A stretch of DNA of 64,000 nt from Domibacillus enclensis (GCF_900156125.1 NZ_FTLX01000010.1:1-64000); one strand, 5' to 3'. Positions 24,606-33,653 are shown, counted from the first letter of the stretch. The notes: a model not told the origin generated them from the sequence alone. Numbers and translations are program-made.

Positions 24606-24634
24606 GGGGCTGCTTTTCCCAGCAGCCCCTTTTA
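24606..24634. terminator. Terminator between the GNAT and BCCT genes
   Basis: Stem GGGGCTGC (24606-24613) with GCAGCCCC (24622-24629) and a T-run. It lies between convergent genes and, with A-runs on the other side, can act in both directions. Confidence 0.9.
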
Positions 24635-26194
24635 TTATTTCGGTGTTTTCTGATCCTCACGCACTTCTTTTTGGAGCCGTTTAAAACGGCGGACATCAGC
24701 TGGCCGCAAGGGAATGGGCTCTTTTCGGAGCATTTTCACAAGCGCCACCATCATGAGCAGCATTAAAACGGTGAACGGAAGAGCTGAGACGAGCGAGGCC
24801 GTTTGGAGTGCCTCCAAACCGCCCGCCGCTAGAAGAACGGCGGCAATGGCGGACATTAGGAAGCCCCAGACCATCTTTGCCGCAAGCGGAGGCGTCAAGC
24901 TTCCGTGCGTCGTCATGCTGGCCAGAATATACGTGGCAGAGTCCGCTGATGTAACCAGAAATGTGAAAATCAGCAAAATCGACAGAATGGACAGGATGCC
25001 GGTCATCGGCAGGAACTGATACAGCTCGAATAGGGCAACTGTCAAGTCGGCATTGACTGCTTCGGCAATCCCGGCATTATTGTTTAAATCTTCATACAAT
25101 GCTGTACCGCCAAACGCTGCGATCCATACACAGGCGATAAATGGAGGAACAACCAGCACAGCAAAAATAAATTCGCGGATCGTGCGGCCGCGTGAAACAC
25201 GAGCAACGAAGGCGCCGACGAACGGTGACCAGGCAATCGCCCATGCCCAGTAAAAGATGGTCCAGTCACGCACCCACGTTCCACCTTGATAAGGCGTCAG
25301 TCGCAGGCTGTATTCGACAAAGTTTGTGATATAGTCACCAATTGCCAGTGTAAAGGTATTAAAGATAAAAACGGTAGGACCTGCGATCATCACAACGATG
25401 AGAAGCAGCAGGCAAAGTCCGAGGTTAATATTGCTCAGCCAGCGGATGCCTTTGTCAAGACCAGTGGTGGATGAAAGCATATAAGCTGCGAACATAACGA
25501 GAATAATGACAAGCTGCACACCAAAGGAATTGGGCAGGTCAAATACTGATTTTAAGCCGCCGTTCATCTGAAGAACTCCAAGACCAAGGGACGTTGCAAT
25601 TCCCATAACTGTTGCAATCACAGCGAAGGAATCGATCGTCGTTTTCACCGCTCGTTTTTTTCCTAAAATCGGTTCAAGTGAAGTAGAAACAAGCCCGTCT
25701 CTTCCTTTTTTAAACTGAAGAAAGGCAATCGCAAGCCCAACGATGGCGAAGACCGACCATTGGCTGATGCCCCAGTGGAAAAATGAGTAGCCCATTGCAA
25801 CACGGGCGGCCTGTTCTGTCTGGCCTTCCACCGCTGAAAAAGGGGTAGTGAAAAAGTGGCTCATTGGTTCTGCAACTCCCCAGAAGACAAGCCCGGCGCC
25901 AAATCCAGCCGAGAACAGCATGCCAATCCATGTGAAGAATGGATAATCTGGCGTTGAATCATCCGTACCAAGACGGATTTTTCCATATTTGCTGATGGCG
26001 AGTGCGATCAAAAAAACAATGATAACAAAAACAGCAAGCAAATAAAACCAGCCAAAGTTTGTTGTGGTAAATAAAAACAGGGTACCGGCTGCATCACCGA
26101 ACCTTCCCGGCATGATTGCGCCAATGACGACCAGCAGCAGGATCACGGCAGCCGAAATGATAAAAACAGGGTTTTTCATTGTTGAATTTCCCAT
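24635..26194 (-). CDS. opuD: BCCT-family transporter (glycine betaine type)
   Basis: A sodium-coupled uptake carrier of about 519 aa with twelve membrane helices. BCCT hallmarks are GFGAGLVFWGVAEPMSHF, the Trp-rich IFYWAWAIAWSPFVGAF and the SRGRTIREF loop. Closest in layout to OpuD, which brings in glycine betaine for osmoprotection; choline or carnitine cannot be excluded. I chose ATG 26194, which follows AAGGAGG at good spacing. A sigma-B-type promoter just upstream fits a stress role. Confidence 0.88.
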   Translation of the reverse strand: MGNSTMKNPVFIISAAVILLLVVIGAIMPGRFGDAAGTLFLFTTTNFGWFYLLAVFVIIVFLIALAISKYGKIRLGTDDSTPDYPFFTWIGMLFSAGFGAGLVFWGVAEPMSHFFTTPFSAVEGQTEQAARVAMGYSFFHWGISQWSVFAIVGLAIAFLQFKKGRDGLVSTSLEPILGKKRAVKTTIDSFAVIATVMGIATSLGLGVLQMNGGLKSVFDLPNSFGVQLVIILVMFAAYMLSSTTGLDKGIRWLSNINLGLCLLLLIVVMIAGPTVFIFNTFTLAIGDYITNFVEYSLRLTPYQGGTWVRDWTIFYWAWAIAWSPFVGAFVARVSRGRTIREFIFAVLVVPPFIACVWIAAFGGTALYEDLNNNAGIAEAVNADLTVALFELYQFLPMTGILSILSILLIFTFLVTSADSATYILASMTTHGSLTPPLAAKMVWGFLMSAIAAVLLAAGGLEALQTASLVSALPFTVLMLLMMVALVKMLRKEPIPLRPADVRRFKRLQKEVREDQKTPK

Positions 26195-26234
26195 ACATTC
26201 CTCCTTGTTGTACAAAATTTTCAGGCAATACATT

Positions 26235-26260
26235 TTACCCAATAAGACCTAGTTTAAAAC
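26235..26260 (-). promoter_or_regulatory. Sigma-B-like promoter of the BCCT gene
   Basis: On the minus strand GTTTTA (26260-26255), 14 nt, GGGTAA (26240-26235) fits the general-stress sigma-B pattern GTTTAA-N12-15-GGGTAT. Predicted leader about 35 nt. Confidence 0.5.
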
Positions 26261-26337
26261 AAAGAAAGCAGAAAAATAAAATCATTCCGGCTTAATGGTA
26301 CAATAAAGAGAATAAAGGAAGAATGGAGTCTTTTGGC

Positions 26338-27288
26338 ATGATTGGAGCAATAAACCTTTTTTTAACTAAATGGATGCCGCTTTTAACACCGATCAGTGTT
26401 TTTATCGGTGTTTTATTAGGAGATTATTTAAATGTCTGGGTGTTTATCGTCCCCTGGCTGTTTGCTTTTATGACATTTGTCGGCAGCTTAAATTCAAATT
26501 TCCGCATGCTGCATCATACGATGACACACCCTTTTCCTGTCCTTTTGGCCTTGGCGATTCTGCATGTCATTGTACCTGTGTTTTCCTGGACTGTCGGGCA
26601 TATTATGTTTCCTCATGATCCGCTGACTGTGACAGGATTTACGCTCGCCCTGGTGATTCCAACCGGTATTACGAGTGTGATTTGGGTGACAATGTATAAA
26701 GGCAGTGTACCGCTTGCTCTGGTCATCATTTTAGTTGATACGATGCTTTCTCCCATTTTGGTTCCCTTCAGCATGTCGGTTCTGGCGGGGAGCAAGGTTG
26801 AAATGGACGTGACGGCAATGGTAAGCGGCTTGTTTTGGATGATTGTGCTGCCATCATTACTCGGCATGATAGCAAATGAGTGGCTGAAAGCGGAAAAAGC
26901 AAGCAGAGTGAGCCAGGCGATGTCTCCATTTTCAAAGCTGTCGCTGCCCATCGTAATCGCTATTAACAGTGCGGTGGTTGCGCCTTATCTAAGAGACATC
27001 GACGCGAAATTTATTCAAATTCTGCTGACGATTTTATTCGTTGTATTTTGCGGCTATTTGATTTCCTGGGGACTGGCGGTCGTTTTCAAGCAGCCGAGGG
27101 AAAATATTGTGGCCTTGATCTATACAGGCGGCATGCGAAACATCAGTGCCGGTGCCGTTATTGCGGTTAATTTTTTCCCGCCTCAGGTGGCTGTTCCCGT
27201 CGTCGTTTGCATGCTGTTCCAGCAAATGCTCGCAGCGCTGTATGGATATTTCCTTGGCAAAGTGTACCGGGAGGAATTAAGAGCGTAA
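26338..27288 (+). CDS. Bile acid:sodium symporter (BASS) family transporter
   Basis: A polytopic carrier of about 316 aa with nine or ten helices, of the YocS/BASS family. Recognisable blocks are NSNFRMLHHTM in the N-terminal half, the LVIPTGITSVIW segment, and TGGMRNISAGAVIAVNFFPP at the sodium-site region (usual E is replaced in the G-M-x-N motif). Bacterial members move organic acids such as pantoate or 2-oxo acids; the substrate here is unknown. I prefer ATG 26338, with GGAG 9 nt upstream; ATG 26323 is 2 nt from its Shine-Dalgarno. The terminator after it is the left duplication of element 2. Confidence 0.82.
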   Translation: MIGAINLFLTKWMPLLTPISVFIGVLLGDYLNVWVFIVPWLFAFMTFVGSLNSNFRMLHHTMTHPFPVLLALAILHVIVPVFSWTVGHIMFPHDPLTVTGFTLALVIPTGITSVIWVTMYKGSVPLALVIILVDTMLSPILVPFSMSVLAGSKVEMDVTAMVSGLFWMIVLPSLLGMIANEWLKAEKASRVSQAMSPFSKLSLPIVIAINSAVVAPYLRDIDAKFIQILLTILFVVFCGYLISWGLAVVFKQPRENIVALIYTGGMRNISAGAVIAVNFFPPQVAVPVVVCMLFQQMLAALYGYFLGKVYREELRA

Positions 27289-27289
27289 A

Positions 27290-27320
27290 AAAGCGACTTC
27301 TTGAAAATAAAGAGGTCGCT
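27290..27320. repeat. Left direct repeat flanking element 2 (terminator copy)
   Basis: A 31-nt terminator hairpin (AGCGAC..CTT/AAGAGGTCGCT) immediately after the BASS gene. It is repeated at 27937-27967 with a single mismatch, which in this copy breaks one stem pair. Confidence 0.8.
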
Positions 27321-27936
27321 CTCAAAGTGTTGAAAAACAAACTGGTCAAGAGAAACCCGATGTTTTTTCTAAGTTGTTTCCTTTTTTCTTAGCAAAAAAT
27401 AGGCTGTTTTTCTAAAAAGAACATGCAGGGCTCCGGGCTGCCGGCTCCGCTTTTCTATGTGGCGAACGCTGAATCAGCCCAAAGTGCGCGGCTGTTTCAG
27501 CCTGTCCGCTCGTCACATGGAAGTCTGCGCCGGCTTCCCTCCGCCCGTAGTGGTTCTAGAGGAACGTAGTGAATGACTGACAGCTATTCTTGAAAACATT
27601 TGACGTCAATGAGGAATCCCTCTTTTCCTGCATGGTGAAAATCAGAGGGTTCTCATCTCTTTCTTTCCAATCAGAACGATGTCCATTTTTGGTTTTACAC
27701 TCTGCTTTTCCTCCCCACCAGGGCGGCTGGCGCAGGACGAAGACTCCTTGGGGATTGAGCGGGTCAGGTGAGATCCACTTTTGACGCGGCAGCGGCAAAA
27801 GTTAGCTCACCGCCCGCCCCCAGGAACGCGCAGTCCTGCAGAAGCCGCCCGAACAGTGTTCGCGCAAGCACAGTGGCTTCGAAAAAGAAAAATTGTCACT
27901 TGCTTTTCATTGACACATTCTTTTTTTAACAACATG
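27321..27936 (-). mobile_element. Dispersed structured repeat, copy 2 (full length, about 614 bp)
   Basis: Inverted relative to copy 1 and the same length. Ends are CAAAGTGTTGAAAAA (27323 onward) and, on the other side, the complement of CATGTTGTTAAAAAAA (to 27936). Module B lies near 27425-27562 and module A near 27710-27875. In module A the third stem is TCCTGGGG/CCCCAAGGA where copies 1 and 4 have TCGGAGGG/CCCTCCCGA, so pairing and the bulge are kept although several bases differ on both sides. The apical loop also differs while its ACTTTTG/CAAAAGT stem is kept. No credible coding sequence. Confidence 0.8.
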
Positions 27937-27967
27937 AAAGCGACCTCTTGAAAATAAAGAGGTCGCT
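27937..27967. repeat. Right direct repeat flanking element 2 (terminator copy)
   Basis: Second copy of 27290-27320 with a perfect 11-bp stem and a T-run. It lies just before the promoter of the Gfo operon and may insulate it. Confidence 0.8.
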
Positions 27968-27980
27968 TTTTATTTTTTTA

Positions 27981-28022
27981 ATAGTTGGTCTACTGGACAA
28001 ACTATGATCAGGTTGTTATACT
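27981..28022 (+). promoter_or_regulatory. Promoter and palindromic operator of the Gfo-Gfo-ThuA operon
   Basis: -35 TGGACA (27994-27999), 17-nt spacer and -10 TATACT (28017-28022). A 25-bp imperfect palindrome at 27981-28005 (arms ATAGTT/AACTAT with inner GGTC/GGAC, about 20 of 25 positions symmetric) covers the -35 box and suggests repression by an unlinked GntR- or LacI-type regulator. The leader to the first start is about 85 nt. Confidence 0.55.
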
Positions 28023-28113
28023 TTTTTCAAGTTCCACTTTCCCGCTGGATCGTTTTTTTAATGATAAAATGTATTCGCTTTCAGTGGGAGAAGTGCCAGG
28101 AAGAGGGGAAAGG

Positions 28114-29232
28114 ATGAAACAAGTTAAAGTAGGGCTCATTGGGTGTGGCGTGATCAGCGGTATTTATTTGGAAAATGCAAAGAAATTCGATTTTTATGAG
28201 ATTACCGCTTGTGCTGATTTGAATATTCAGCGTGCAAAAGAAACAGCTGAGAAGCATGGGATTTCAAAGGCATACTCTCCGGAAGAGCTGATTCAGGACC
28301 CGGACATTGATCTTGTGTTAAACCTGACCATTCCCGCTGCTCACGCAGATATTGCCGTGCAGGCGTTAAAAGCGGGCAAGCATGTGTACAGTGAAAAGCC
28401 GCTGGCTGTGACGAGAAAAGAAGCCGAGTCGATCATGGCGGCGGCTGCGGAAACAGGTCTTCTTGTTGGAAATGCGCCGGATACGTTTTTAGGAGGAGGA
28501 CTTCAGACGAGCCGCAAGCTGATTGATGACGGATGGATCGGGCGGCCTGTTTCAGCGGCTGCGTTTATGATGAATCACGGTCATGAGCACTGGCATCCTG
28601 ATCCGGGCTTTTATTATCAAAAAGGCGGCGGACCGATGTTTGATATGGGTCCTTACTATATAACAGCACTTATTTCACTGATGGGTCCTGTCAAAAGAGT
28701 GACTGGCTCGGCAAGCATCACATTTGATGAAAGAACGGTTTTAAGTGAGCCGAAATTCGGCGAAAAAATTCAGGTGGATACACCGACTCAAATCAATGGT
28801 GTCATGGACTTCCATAATGGGGCAACGGCATCAATCATTACCAGCTTTGATACATGGTACCACCGTCTTCCGTGCATTGAAGTGTATGGGACAGAAGGCA
28901 GCCTGGTCGTGCCGGACCCGAATACATTTGGCGGACCGGTGCTTGTCCGCCGGAAAGGCCAGGACAACTGGTCCGAGATTCCGCTGACGCACGGTTTTGC
29001 TGAGAACAGCCGGGGCATTGGGCTGTCAGATATGGCACACGCCATTTTTAATGGACAAACACCTAGGGCAGGCGGCGATCTTGCCTATCACGTGCTGGAT
29101 ATTATGCATGGCTTCCACGATTCATCTGATCAGGGAAAACACTACATGGTAAACAGTACGTGCAGCCAGCCAGCTCCGTTCCCAACCGGAATAAATGAAG
29201 AGAACTTTACTGAGCTCATTTCGAAAAGATAA
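28114..29232 (+). CDS. Gfo/Idh/MocA-family oxidoreductase, first paralogue
   Basis: An NAD(P)-dependent dehydrogenase of about 372 aa. It has a Rossmann fold with [15 protein letters not shown] at the N-terminus, the substrate-site motif SEKPLA (E-K-P) near residue 95, and [16 protein letters not shown] with the conserved catalytic region. The family acts on sugars, inositols and derivatives; this one resembles inositol 2-dehydrogenase-like proteins without a definite substrate. ATG 28114 follows GAGGGG. First gene of a three-gene operon. Confidence 0.88.
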   Translation: MKQVKVGLIGCGVISGIYLENAKKFDFYEITACADLNIQRAKETAEKHGISKAYSPEELIQDPDIDLVLNLTIPAAHADIAVQALKAGKHVYSEKPLAVTRKEAESIMAAAAETGLLVGNAPDTFLGGGLQTSRKLIDDGWIGRPVSAAAFMMNHGHEHWHPDPGFYYQKGGGPMFDMGPYYITALISLMGPVKRVTGSASITFDERTVLSEPKFGEKIQVDTPTQINGVMDFHNGATASIITSFDTWYHRLPCIEVYGTEGSLVVPDPNTFGGPVLVRRKGQDNWSEIPLTHGFAENSRGIGLSDMAHAIFNGQTPRAGGDLAYHVLDIMHGFHDSSDQGKHYMVNSTCSQPAPFPTGINEENFTELISKR

Positions 29233-29247
29233 GGGGGATATCACAAA

Positions 29248-30408
29248 ATGACAGACGTTCGTGTGGGAATGGTCGGTTACAAATTCATGGGGAAAGCACA
29301 CAGCCACGCATATCGGGACGTACCGATGTTTTTTCCGGAGCAGCCAAGACCGATCATGAAAATGATCTGTGGAAGAAATGAAAAGAATGTTCAAAAGGCA
29401 GCCCATCAATTCGGATGGGAAGCAAGCTGTACAGACTGGCGCGATTTAGTGAACAGCCCCGAGATTGATCTCGTTGATATTAACGCGCCGAGTGACGCAC
29501 ACAAGGAGATTGCCCTTGCGGCGGCGAGAGCCGGCAAGCACGTTTTTTGCGAAAAACCGCTTGCTCTGACTTTAGACGATTCCCGTGAAATTTTGCAGGC
29601 GGTAGAGCAAGCAGGTGTAAAGCATATGATTGGCTTCAACTACCGTTTTGCTCCTGCTGTTCAATTAGCGAAAAAATTAGTGGAAGAAGGCAGGCTCGGT
29701 GATATTCATCATTTCCGGGCATGGTTTTTGCAGGACTGGCTTGTGGACCCGGATTTTCCGCTGACGTGGCGTCTGCAAAAAGAAGTAGCGGGATCAGGCT
29801 CTCATGGTGATTTAGGTGCTCATTTAATTGATCTGGCTCATTTTCTCGTAGGCGATCTTGACGAGGTGATTGGGATGAGTGAAACATTCGTAAAAGAGCG
29901 GCCGGTTCCAAAAGAAATGACGGGATTAAGTGCGCAGGCAAGCGCGGATTCTCCGAAAGAAAAAGTAACAGTCGATGATGCCACGCTATTTATGGCACGC
30001 TTTAAAAACGGGGCATTGGGAAGCTTTGAAGCCACTCGATACGCAGCAGGCCACCGGTGCACGAATTCATTTGAGATTAACGGCAGCAAAGGAAGCGTGA
30101 AGTTCGACTTTGAACGGATGAACGAGCTTCAGGTGTATTTTACGGATGATGCAGGAGATGTGCAAGGGTTCCGCCGAGTGCTCGCAACCGACCCGGACCA
30201 TGCGTATGCAGAAGCATGGTGGCCGCCGGGGCATACGATTGGGTATGAGCATACGTTTATTCATGAAGTGGTGGAACTGATGACTGCATTTCAGGAAGAC
30301 CGGCAGCCCGTACCGAATTTTCACGATGGAGTGAAATGCCAGCAGGTGTTAGAAGCAGTCGACTTATCTATAGAAGAACGCCGCTGGATAAAGCCGGAGG
30401 ACCTTTAG
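29248..30408 (+). CDS. Gfo/Idh/MocA-family oxidoreductase, second paralogue
   Basis: A 386-aa dehydrogenase of the same superfamily but a different subgroup (MVGYKFMGKAHSHAYRDVP, FCEKPLALT with the E-K-P motif, and GDLGAHLIDLAHFLVG). The HSHA segment in the nucleotide-binding turn is typical of the group found with ThuA-like proteins. It starts 15 nt after the first paralogue, after GGGGGATATCACAAA. Two paralogues in one operon suggest oxidation and re-reduction of the same sugar skeleton, which is inference. Confidence 0.88.
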   Translation: MTDVRVGMVGYKFMGKAHSHAYRDVPMFFPEQPRPIMKMICGRNEKNVQKAAHQFGWEASCTDWRDLVNSPEIDLVDINAPSDAHKEIALAAARAGKHVFCEKPLALTLDDSREILQAVEQAGVKHMIGFNYRFAPAVQLAKKLVEEGRLGDIHHFRAWFLQDWLVDPDFPLTWRLQKEVAGSGSHGDLGAHLIDLAHFLVGDLDEVIGMSETFVKERPVPKEMTGLSAQASADSPKEKVTVDDATLFMARFKNGALGSFEATRYAAGHRCTNSFEINGSKGSVKFDFERMNELQVYFTDDAGDVQGFRRVLATDPDHAYAEAWWPPGHTIGYEHTFIHEVVELMTAFQEDRQPVPNFHDGVKCQQVLEAVDLSIEERRWIKPEDL

Positions 30409-30419
30409 GAGGAGAGAAA

Positions 30420-31145
30420 ATGAAGAAAAAAGCGTTAATCGTGTGGGGGGGCTGGGATGGCCATGAACCCGAGCAGGTGGCAGGTTTGTTTAAAGGTATT
30501 TTAGAAGAAGAGCAGTTTGAAGTGGAAGTGTCGGATACACTGGACTCGTATGCGGACGTCGAAAAGCTGAAAGCATTGGATTTAATCATCCCTCACTGGA
30601 CAATGGGCGAAATTGAAAAGCAATCCGTGCTGAATATATCGGAAGCCGTCGCAAGCGGCGTTGGTCTGGCAGGCTGCCACGGCGGCATGTGTGATTCATT
30701 CCGGAATAATGTTGACTGGCAGTTTATGACAGGCGGCAACTGGGTTGCCCATCCAGGCAATGACGGCGTCGAGTATATGGTGAACATCAAGCAGTCCACC
30801 AGCCCGATTCTAGAAGGCTTTGATGACTTCAAGGTCGTGTCAGAACAATATTACCTTCATGTCGACCCGGCTGTAGAAGTGCTGGCAACGACAAGATTTC
30901 CTATTGTCGACGGGCCACATGCTGTAAACAAAGCAGTTGATATGCCAGTTGTCTGGACAAAGCGCTGGGGCGCCGGCCGTGTGTTTTACAATGCACTTGG
31001 ACATAAAGCCAATATTGTCGCAATGCCAGAAGTCACCGCCATGATGAGAAAAGGATTTTTATGGGCGGCGGCAGGCAAAGAAAGTGCGGATAGCACTTTT
31101 GCGTCAAGCGGGAAAGTCTATACAGGAATGGGCGACAGCCAGTAA
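30420..31145 (+). CDS. ThuA-domain protein (trehalose utilisation-like)
   Basis: A 241-aa ThuA-like protein with a class I glutamine-amidotransferase-like fold (ALIVWGGWDGHEPEQV, LAGCHGGMCDSF, GRVFYNALGHKA). Rhizobial ThuA works with the Gfo-type enzyme ThuB in 3-keto-disaccharide metabolism, so the neighbourhood here makes the same kind of chemistry plausible. ATG 30420 follows AGGAGGAG at 6-nt spacing. Last gene of the operon; a terminator follows. No transporter is present in the unit. Confidence 0.85.
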   Translation: MKKKALIVWGGWDGHEPEQVAGLFKGILEEEQFEVEVSDTLDSYADVEKLKALDLIIPHWTMGEIEKQSVLNISEAVASGVGLAGCHGGMCDSFRNNVDWQFMTGGNWVAHPGNDGVEYMVNIKQSTSPILEGFDDFKVVSEQYYLHVDPAVEVLATTRFPIVDGPHAVNKAVDMPVVWTKRWGAGRVFYNALGHKANIVAMPEVTAMMRKGFLWAAAGKESADSTFASSGKVYTGMGDSQ

Positions 31146-31156
31146 TCCAAGATATG

Positions 31157-31197
31157 AGCCGTTTTTCACTCTTTATTCGAGTGGAAAACGGCTTTTT
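31157..31197 (+). terminator. Intrinsic terminator of the Gfo operon
   Basis: Long stem AGCCGTTTTTCACTC (31157-31171) with GAGTGGAAAACGGCT and a T-run. Confidence 0.9.
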
Positions 31198-31290
31198 CGT
31201 GTGGAGTGAAGAGAATCCAGTTGAAATGGTACAATGGAAAGAAAACGAATGGAGCTTTTTTATGCATGCAATTAAATGGATGGCTGACCA

Positions 31291-32862
31291 ATGAAACAGG
31301 GCAGGTGGAAATTGCGGACGGTGATTCTTTTTTTCGTTTGCGCAGTCGTCATGTTCTCGTTGCTTGTAACGGATCTGTTAATTACCGAAACCGTGACCGA
31401 TTCCGTTGAGGCAGGACAAATTGACAAAGCGCAAAATGCCTCTCGCATTGTCGCTCATACACCTCTTGTTGCCGAAGCGCTTGCAGGGCAGCGGGACCCG
31501 GGGGACATTCAATCATTTGCGAACCAGATACAGCGGGTGACAGGTGTAGAATTCGTCGTCGTGATGGACATGAACGGCATCCGCCAGTCACATCCTGACC
31601 CGGCTGAAGTAGGAAAGCCTTTTGCCGGCGGAGATGAGCAGTACGTATTAGCCGGAGAAGAACATATTTCAACTGCCAAGGGTACTCTTGGCCCTTCACT
31701 GCGTTCGTTTACACCCGTTCTTGCAGAGGATGGCACGCAGGTTGGGGCGGTAGCAGTAGGCCTCTCAACGGCAAGTGTTCAAAAGGCAGTGAAGGAAAGC
31801 CGGTATGATATTTACATTGGCACGCTTGCTGGTTTGCTGGCGGGAGTGATCGGAGCGGTTCTCTTATCAAGATACATTAAAAAAGTGCTGCTCGGACTTG
31901 AGCCGTTTGCGATTGCGCGGCTGCTTGAGGAGCGAAATGCGATGCTTCATTCTGTGCATGAAGGGATCATTGCCGTAGATCGGGATTCCAGGGTGACGTT
32001 AATGAACAAAGCGGCCGAGTCTCTTTTTCAAAAAGGAGAAAAAGAGCCTGTTCCGATCCGTTCTTTGCAGCGGGTCATGGAAACAGAGCGTGAGGAAATC
32101 GATCAGCAGCAGCGAATAAATGATGTGGAGCTGCTCGTAAACAGCGTCCCTATTCGAGTGGGAGAAACGGTCGCCGGAGCGATTGCCACCTATCGCGACA
32201 AAACCGAGGTGAAGCAGCTGGCGGAGCAGTTAACGGGTGTCCGAATGTATGCGGATGCGCTTCGGGCACAGACACATGAATTTATGAATAAGCTTCACGT
32301 TATTCTCGGCATGGTACAGATGAAGTCTTACGAAGAGCTTGAGCTGTTTATCAGACAATCCGTTGATTTTAAAAGCAATGAAATTCAATTAATGACAGAA
32401 AAAATAAACGATCCGGTGCTGGCGGGCTTTCTTTCTGGCAAGCTGAGTTATGCTCGTGAATCCGGAGCCGTTCTGCACGTTTCCTGCGAATATCCAATAC
32501 CACAGCCGAAAAATCCGGCCCTTACACACGACTTGATTACGGTCATTGGCAACCTGGTCGACAATGCCGTTGATGCGGTTCAAGACCAGCCTGTGAAAGA
32601 TGTTCATATTTCATTTAGCTACGGCGAGGATATTTTAACGATTGAAGTATCGGATTCAGGTCCGGGCATGGAGACCAGGACACAGGAGCTTTTGTTTGAA
32701 AAAGGGTTTTCCACTAAAGGAACAGGCCGGGGCATCGGGCTTACGCTCATACACGATATTTTAGAGGAGCGGGAAGGCGATTTTGACCTGTCCTCAACGC
32801 CGGGATACGGCACGATTTTTACCGTTTACATGCCATACGAGGAGAAAGGAGAAGAAACATAA
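31291..32862 (+). CDS. malK: Sensor histidine kinase, malate-sensing CitA/DcuS type
   Basis: A 523-aa membrane kinase: helix near residues 10-32, an extracytoplasmic PAS-like (PDC) dicarboxylate sensor to about 170 (RVTGVEFVVVMDMNGIRQSHPDP), a second helix, a cytoplasmic PAS, and a kinase core with RAQTHEFMNKLHVILG (phospho-His), NLVDNAVDAV, DSGPGM and GRGIGLTLI. The order kinase, regulator, 2-hydroxycarboxylate carrier matches B. subtilis malK-malR-maeN, where external malate is the signal. The ATG has only a weak ribosome binding site. Confidence 0.88.
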   Translation: MKQGRWKLRTVILFFVCAVVMFSLLVTDLLITETVTDSVEAGQIDKAQNASRIVAHTPLVAEALAGQRDPGDIQSFANQIQRVTGVEFVVVMDMNGIRQSHPDPAEVGKPFAGGDEQYVLAGEEHISTAKGTLGPSLRSFTPVLAEDGTQVGAVAVGLSTASVQKAVKESRYDIYIGTLAGLLAGVIGAVLLSRYIKKVLLGLEPFAIARLLEERNAMLHSVHEGIIAVDRDSRVTLMNKAAESLFQKGEKEPVPIRSLQRVMETEREEIDQQQRINDVELLVNSVPIRVGETVAGAIATYRDKTEVKQLAEQLTGVRMYADALRAQTHEFMNKLHVILGMVQMKSYEELELFIRQSVDFKSNEIQLMTEKINDPVLAGFLSGKLSYARESGAVLHVSCEYPIPQPKNPALTHDLITVIGNLVDNAVDAVQDQPVKDVHISFSYGEDILTIEVSDSGPGMETRTQELLFEKGFSTKGTGRGIGLTLIHDILEEREGDFDLSSTPGYGTIFTVYMPYEEKGEET

Positions 32863-33566
32863 TGATTCACGTGTTAATTGTAGAAGATGAACGGGACGTA
32901 GCCGCACTTCATGCGAAATATGTCGAAAAAATTAACGGCTTTTCGCTGGCAGGTGCTGCAGGAACGGTCGAAGAAGCAAAAGCCATAATAGAACAAAAAC
33001 AAATCGACCTCGTTCTGCTTGATATTTTTATGCCGGGTGCTCATGGTCTCTCGCTGCTGACATTTTTGCGGGAAGCGGAAAAAGAAGTTGATGTGATGAT
33101 CATTTCAGCAGCATCTGACATGGACAGAGTGCAAAAAGCCATTCGTTACGGCGCTGTTGATTATTTAATTAAACCATTTGAATTCGACCGGTTTGAAGAA
33201 GCGCTCAAGGAATACCGTGACAGGAAAGCGTTTATGAGGGAGCCGCGGCAAATCAGCCAAAAGGAGCTCGACAGGCAGCTGCTTGGAAAAGGAGAGCAGC
33301 CAGTTCCGAAAGAAATTCCGAAGGGGCTTACTAAAGCGACGCTGCGCCAAGTATGGGAAGAGATTCAAAAATGGGACAGCTCTTTTTCAACGGAGGACAT
33401 CGTAAAGACGGTCGGGATTTCCGGTGTATCGGCCCGCAAATATTTAAAATTTTTAGCGGATATTGAAGTGCTGGATGTGAAGGTCGTGTATGGAACGGTT
33501 GGACGCCCGGTGTATCAGCATACCCGCAGCTTATCAAAAGAATACCGCATGAAGCATTTTTTGTAA
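32862..33566 (+). CDS. malR: Response regulator, CitB/MalR type
   Basis: A 234-aa regulator with a receiver domain (LIVEDERDVAALHAKY, phospho-acceptor Asp in LVLLDIFMPGAHG, conserved Lys in DYLIKPFE) and a C-terminal helix-turn-helix (EDIVKTVGISGVSARKYLKFL). Its ATG overlaps the malK stop (TAATG), so the two are coupled. It should activate the carrier gene 118 nt downstream. Confidence 0.9.
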   Translation: MIHVLIVEDERDVAALHAKYVEKINGFSLAGAAGTVEEAKAIIEQKQIDLVLLDIFMPGAHGLSLLTFLREAEKEVDVMIISAASDMDRVQKAIRYGAVDYLIKPFEFDRFEEALKEYRDRKAFMREPRQISQKELDRQLLGKGEQPVPKEIPKGLTKATLRQVWEEIQKWDSSFSTEDIVKTVGISGVSARKYLKFLADIEVLDVKVVYGTVGRPVYQHTRSLSKEYRMKHFL

Positions 33567-33592
33567 GCAGTGAAAAGCTGCTTGCTTTTTTT
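33565..33592 (+). terminator. Weak terminator after malR
   Basis: Short stem AAGCAG/CTGCTT (33565-33583), or alternatively AAAAGC/GCTTTT, followed by seven T. It partly separates the malKR transcript from the carrier gene. Confidence 0.5.
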
Positions 33593-33626
33593 AATTAAAA
33601 AAGAATTTAAAAAGGTTAATAATCTA

Positions 33627-33653
33627 TGAGAACGCTTTAATTCCGGATAAGAT
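33627..33653 (+). promoter_or_regulatory. Carrier-gene promoter region with cre-like site
   Basis: A -10 TAAGAT (33648-33653) lacks a good -35 at the right distance, as expected for an activator-dependent promoter. A cre-like sequence TGAGAACGCTTTAA (33627-33640, about 12 of 14 consensus positions) overlaps the -35 region and would make the gene subject to catabolite repression. Confidence 0.4.
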
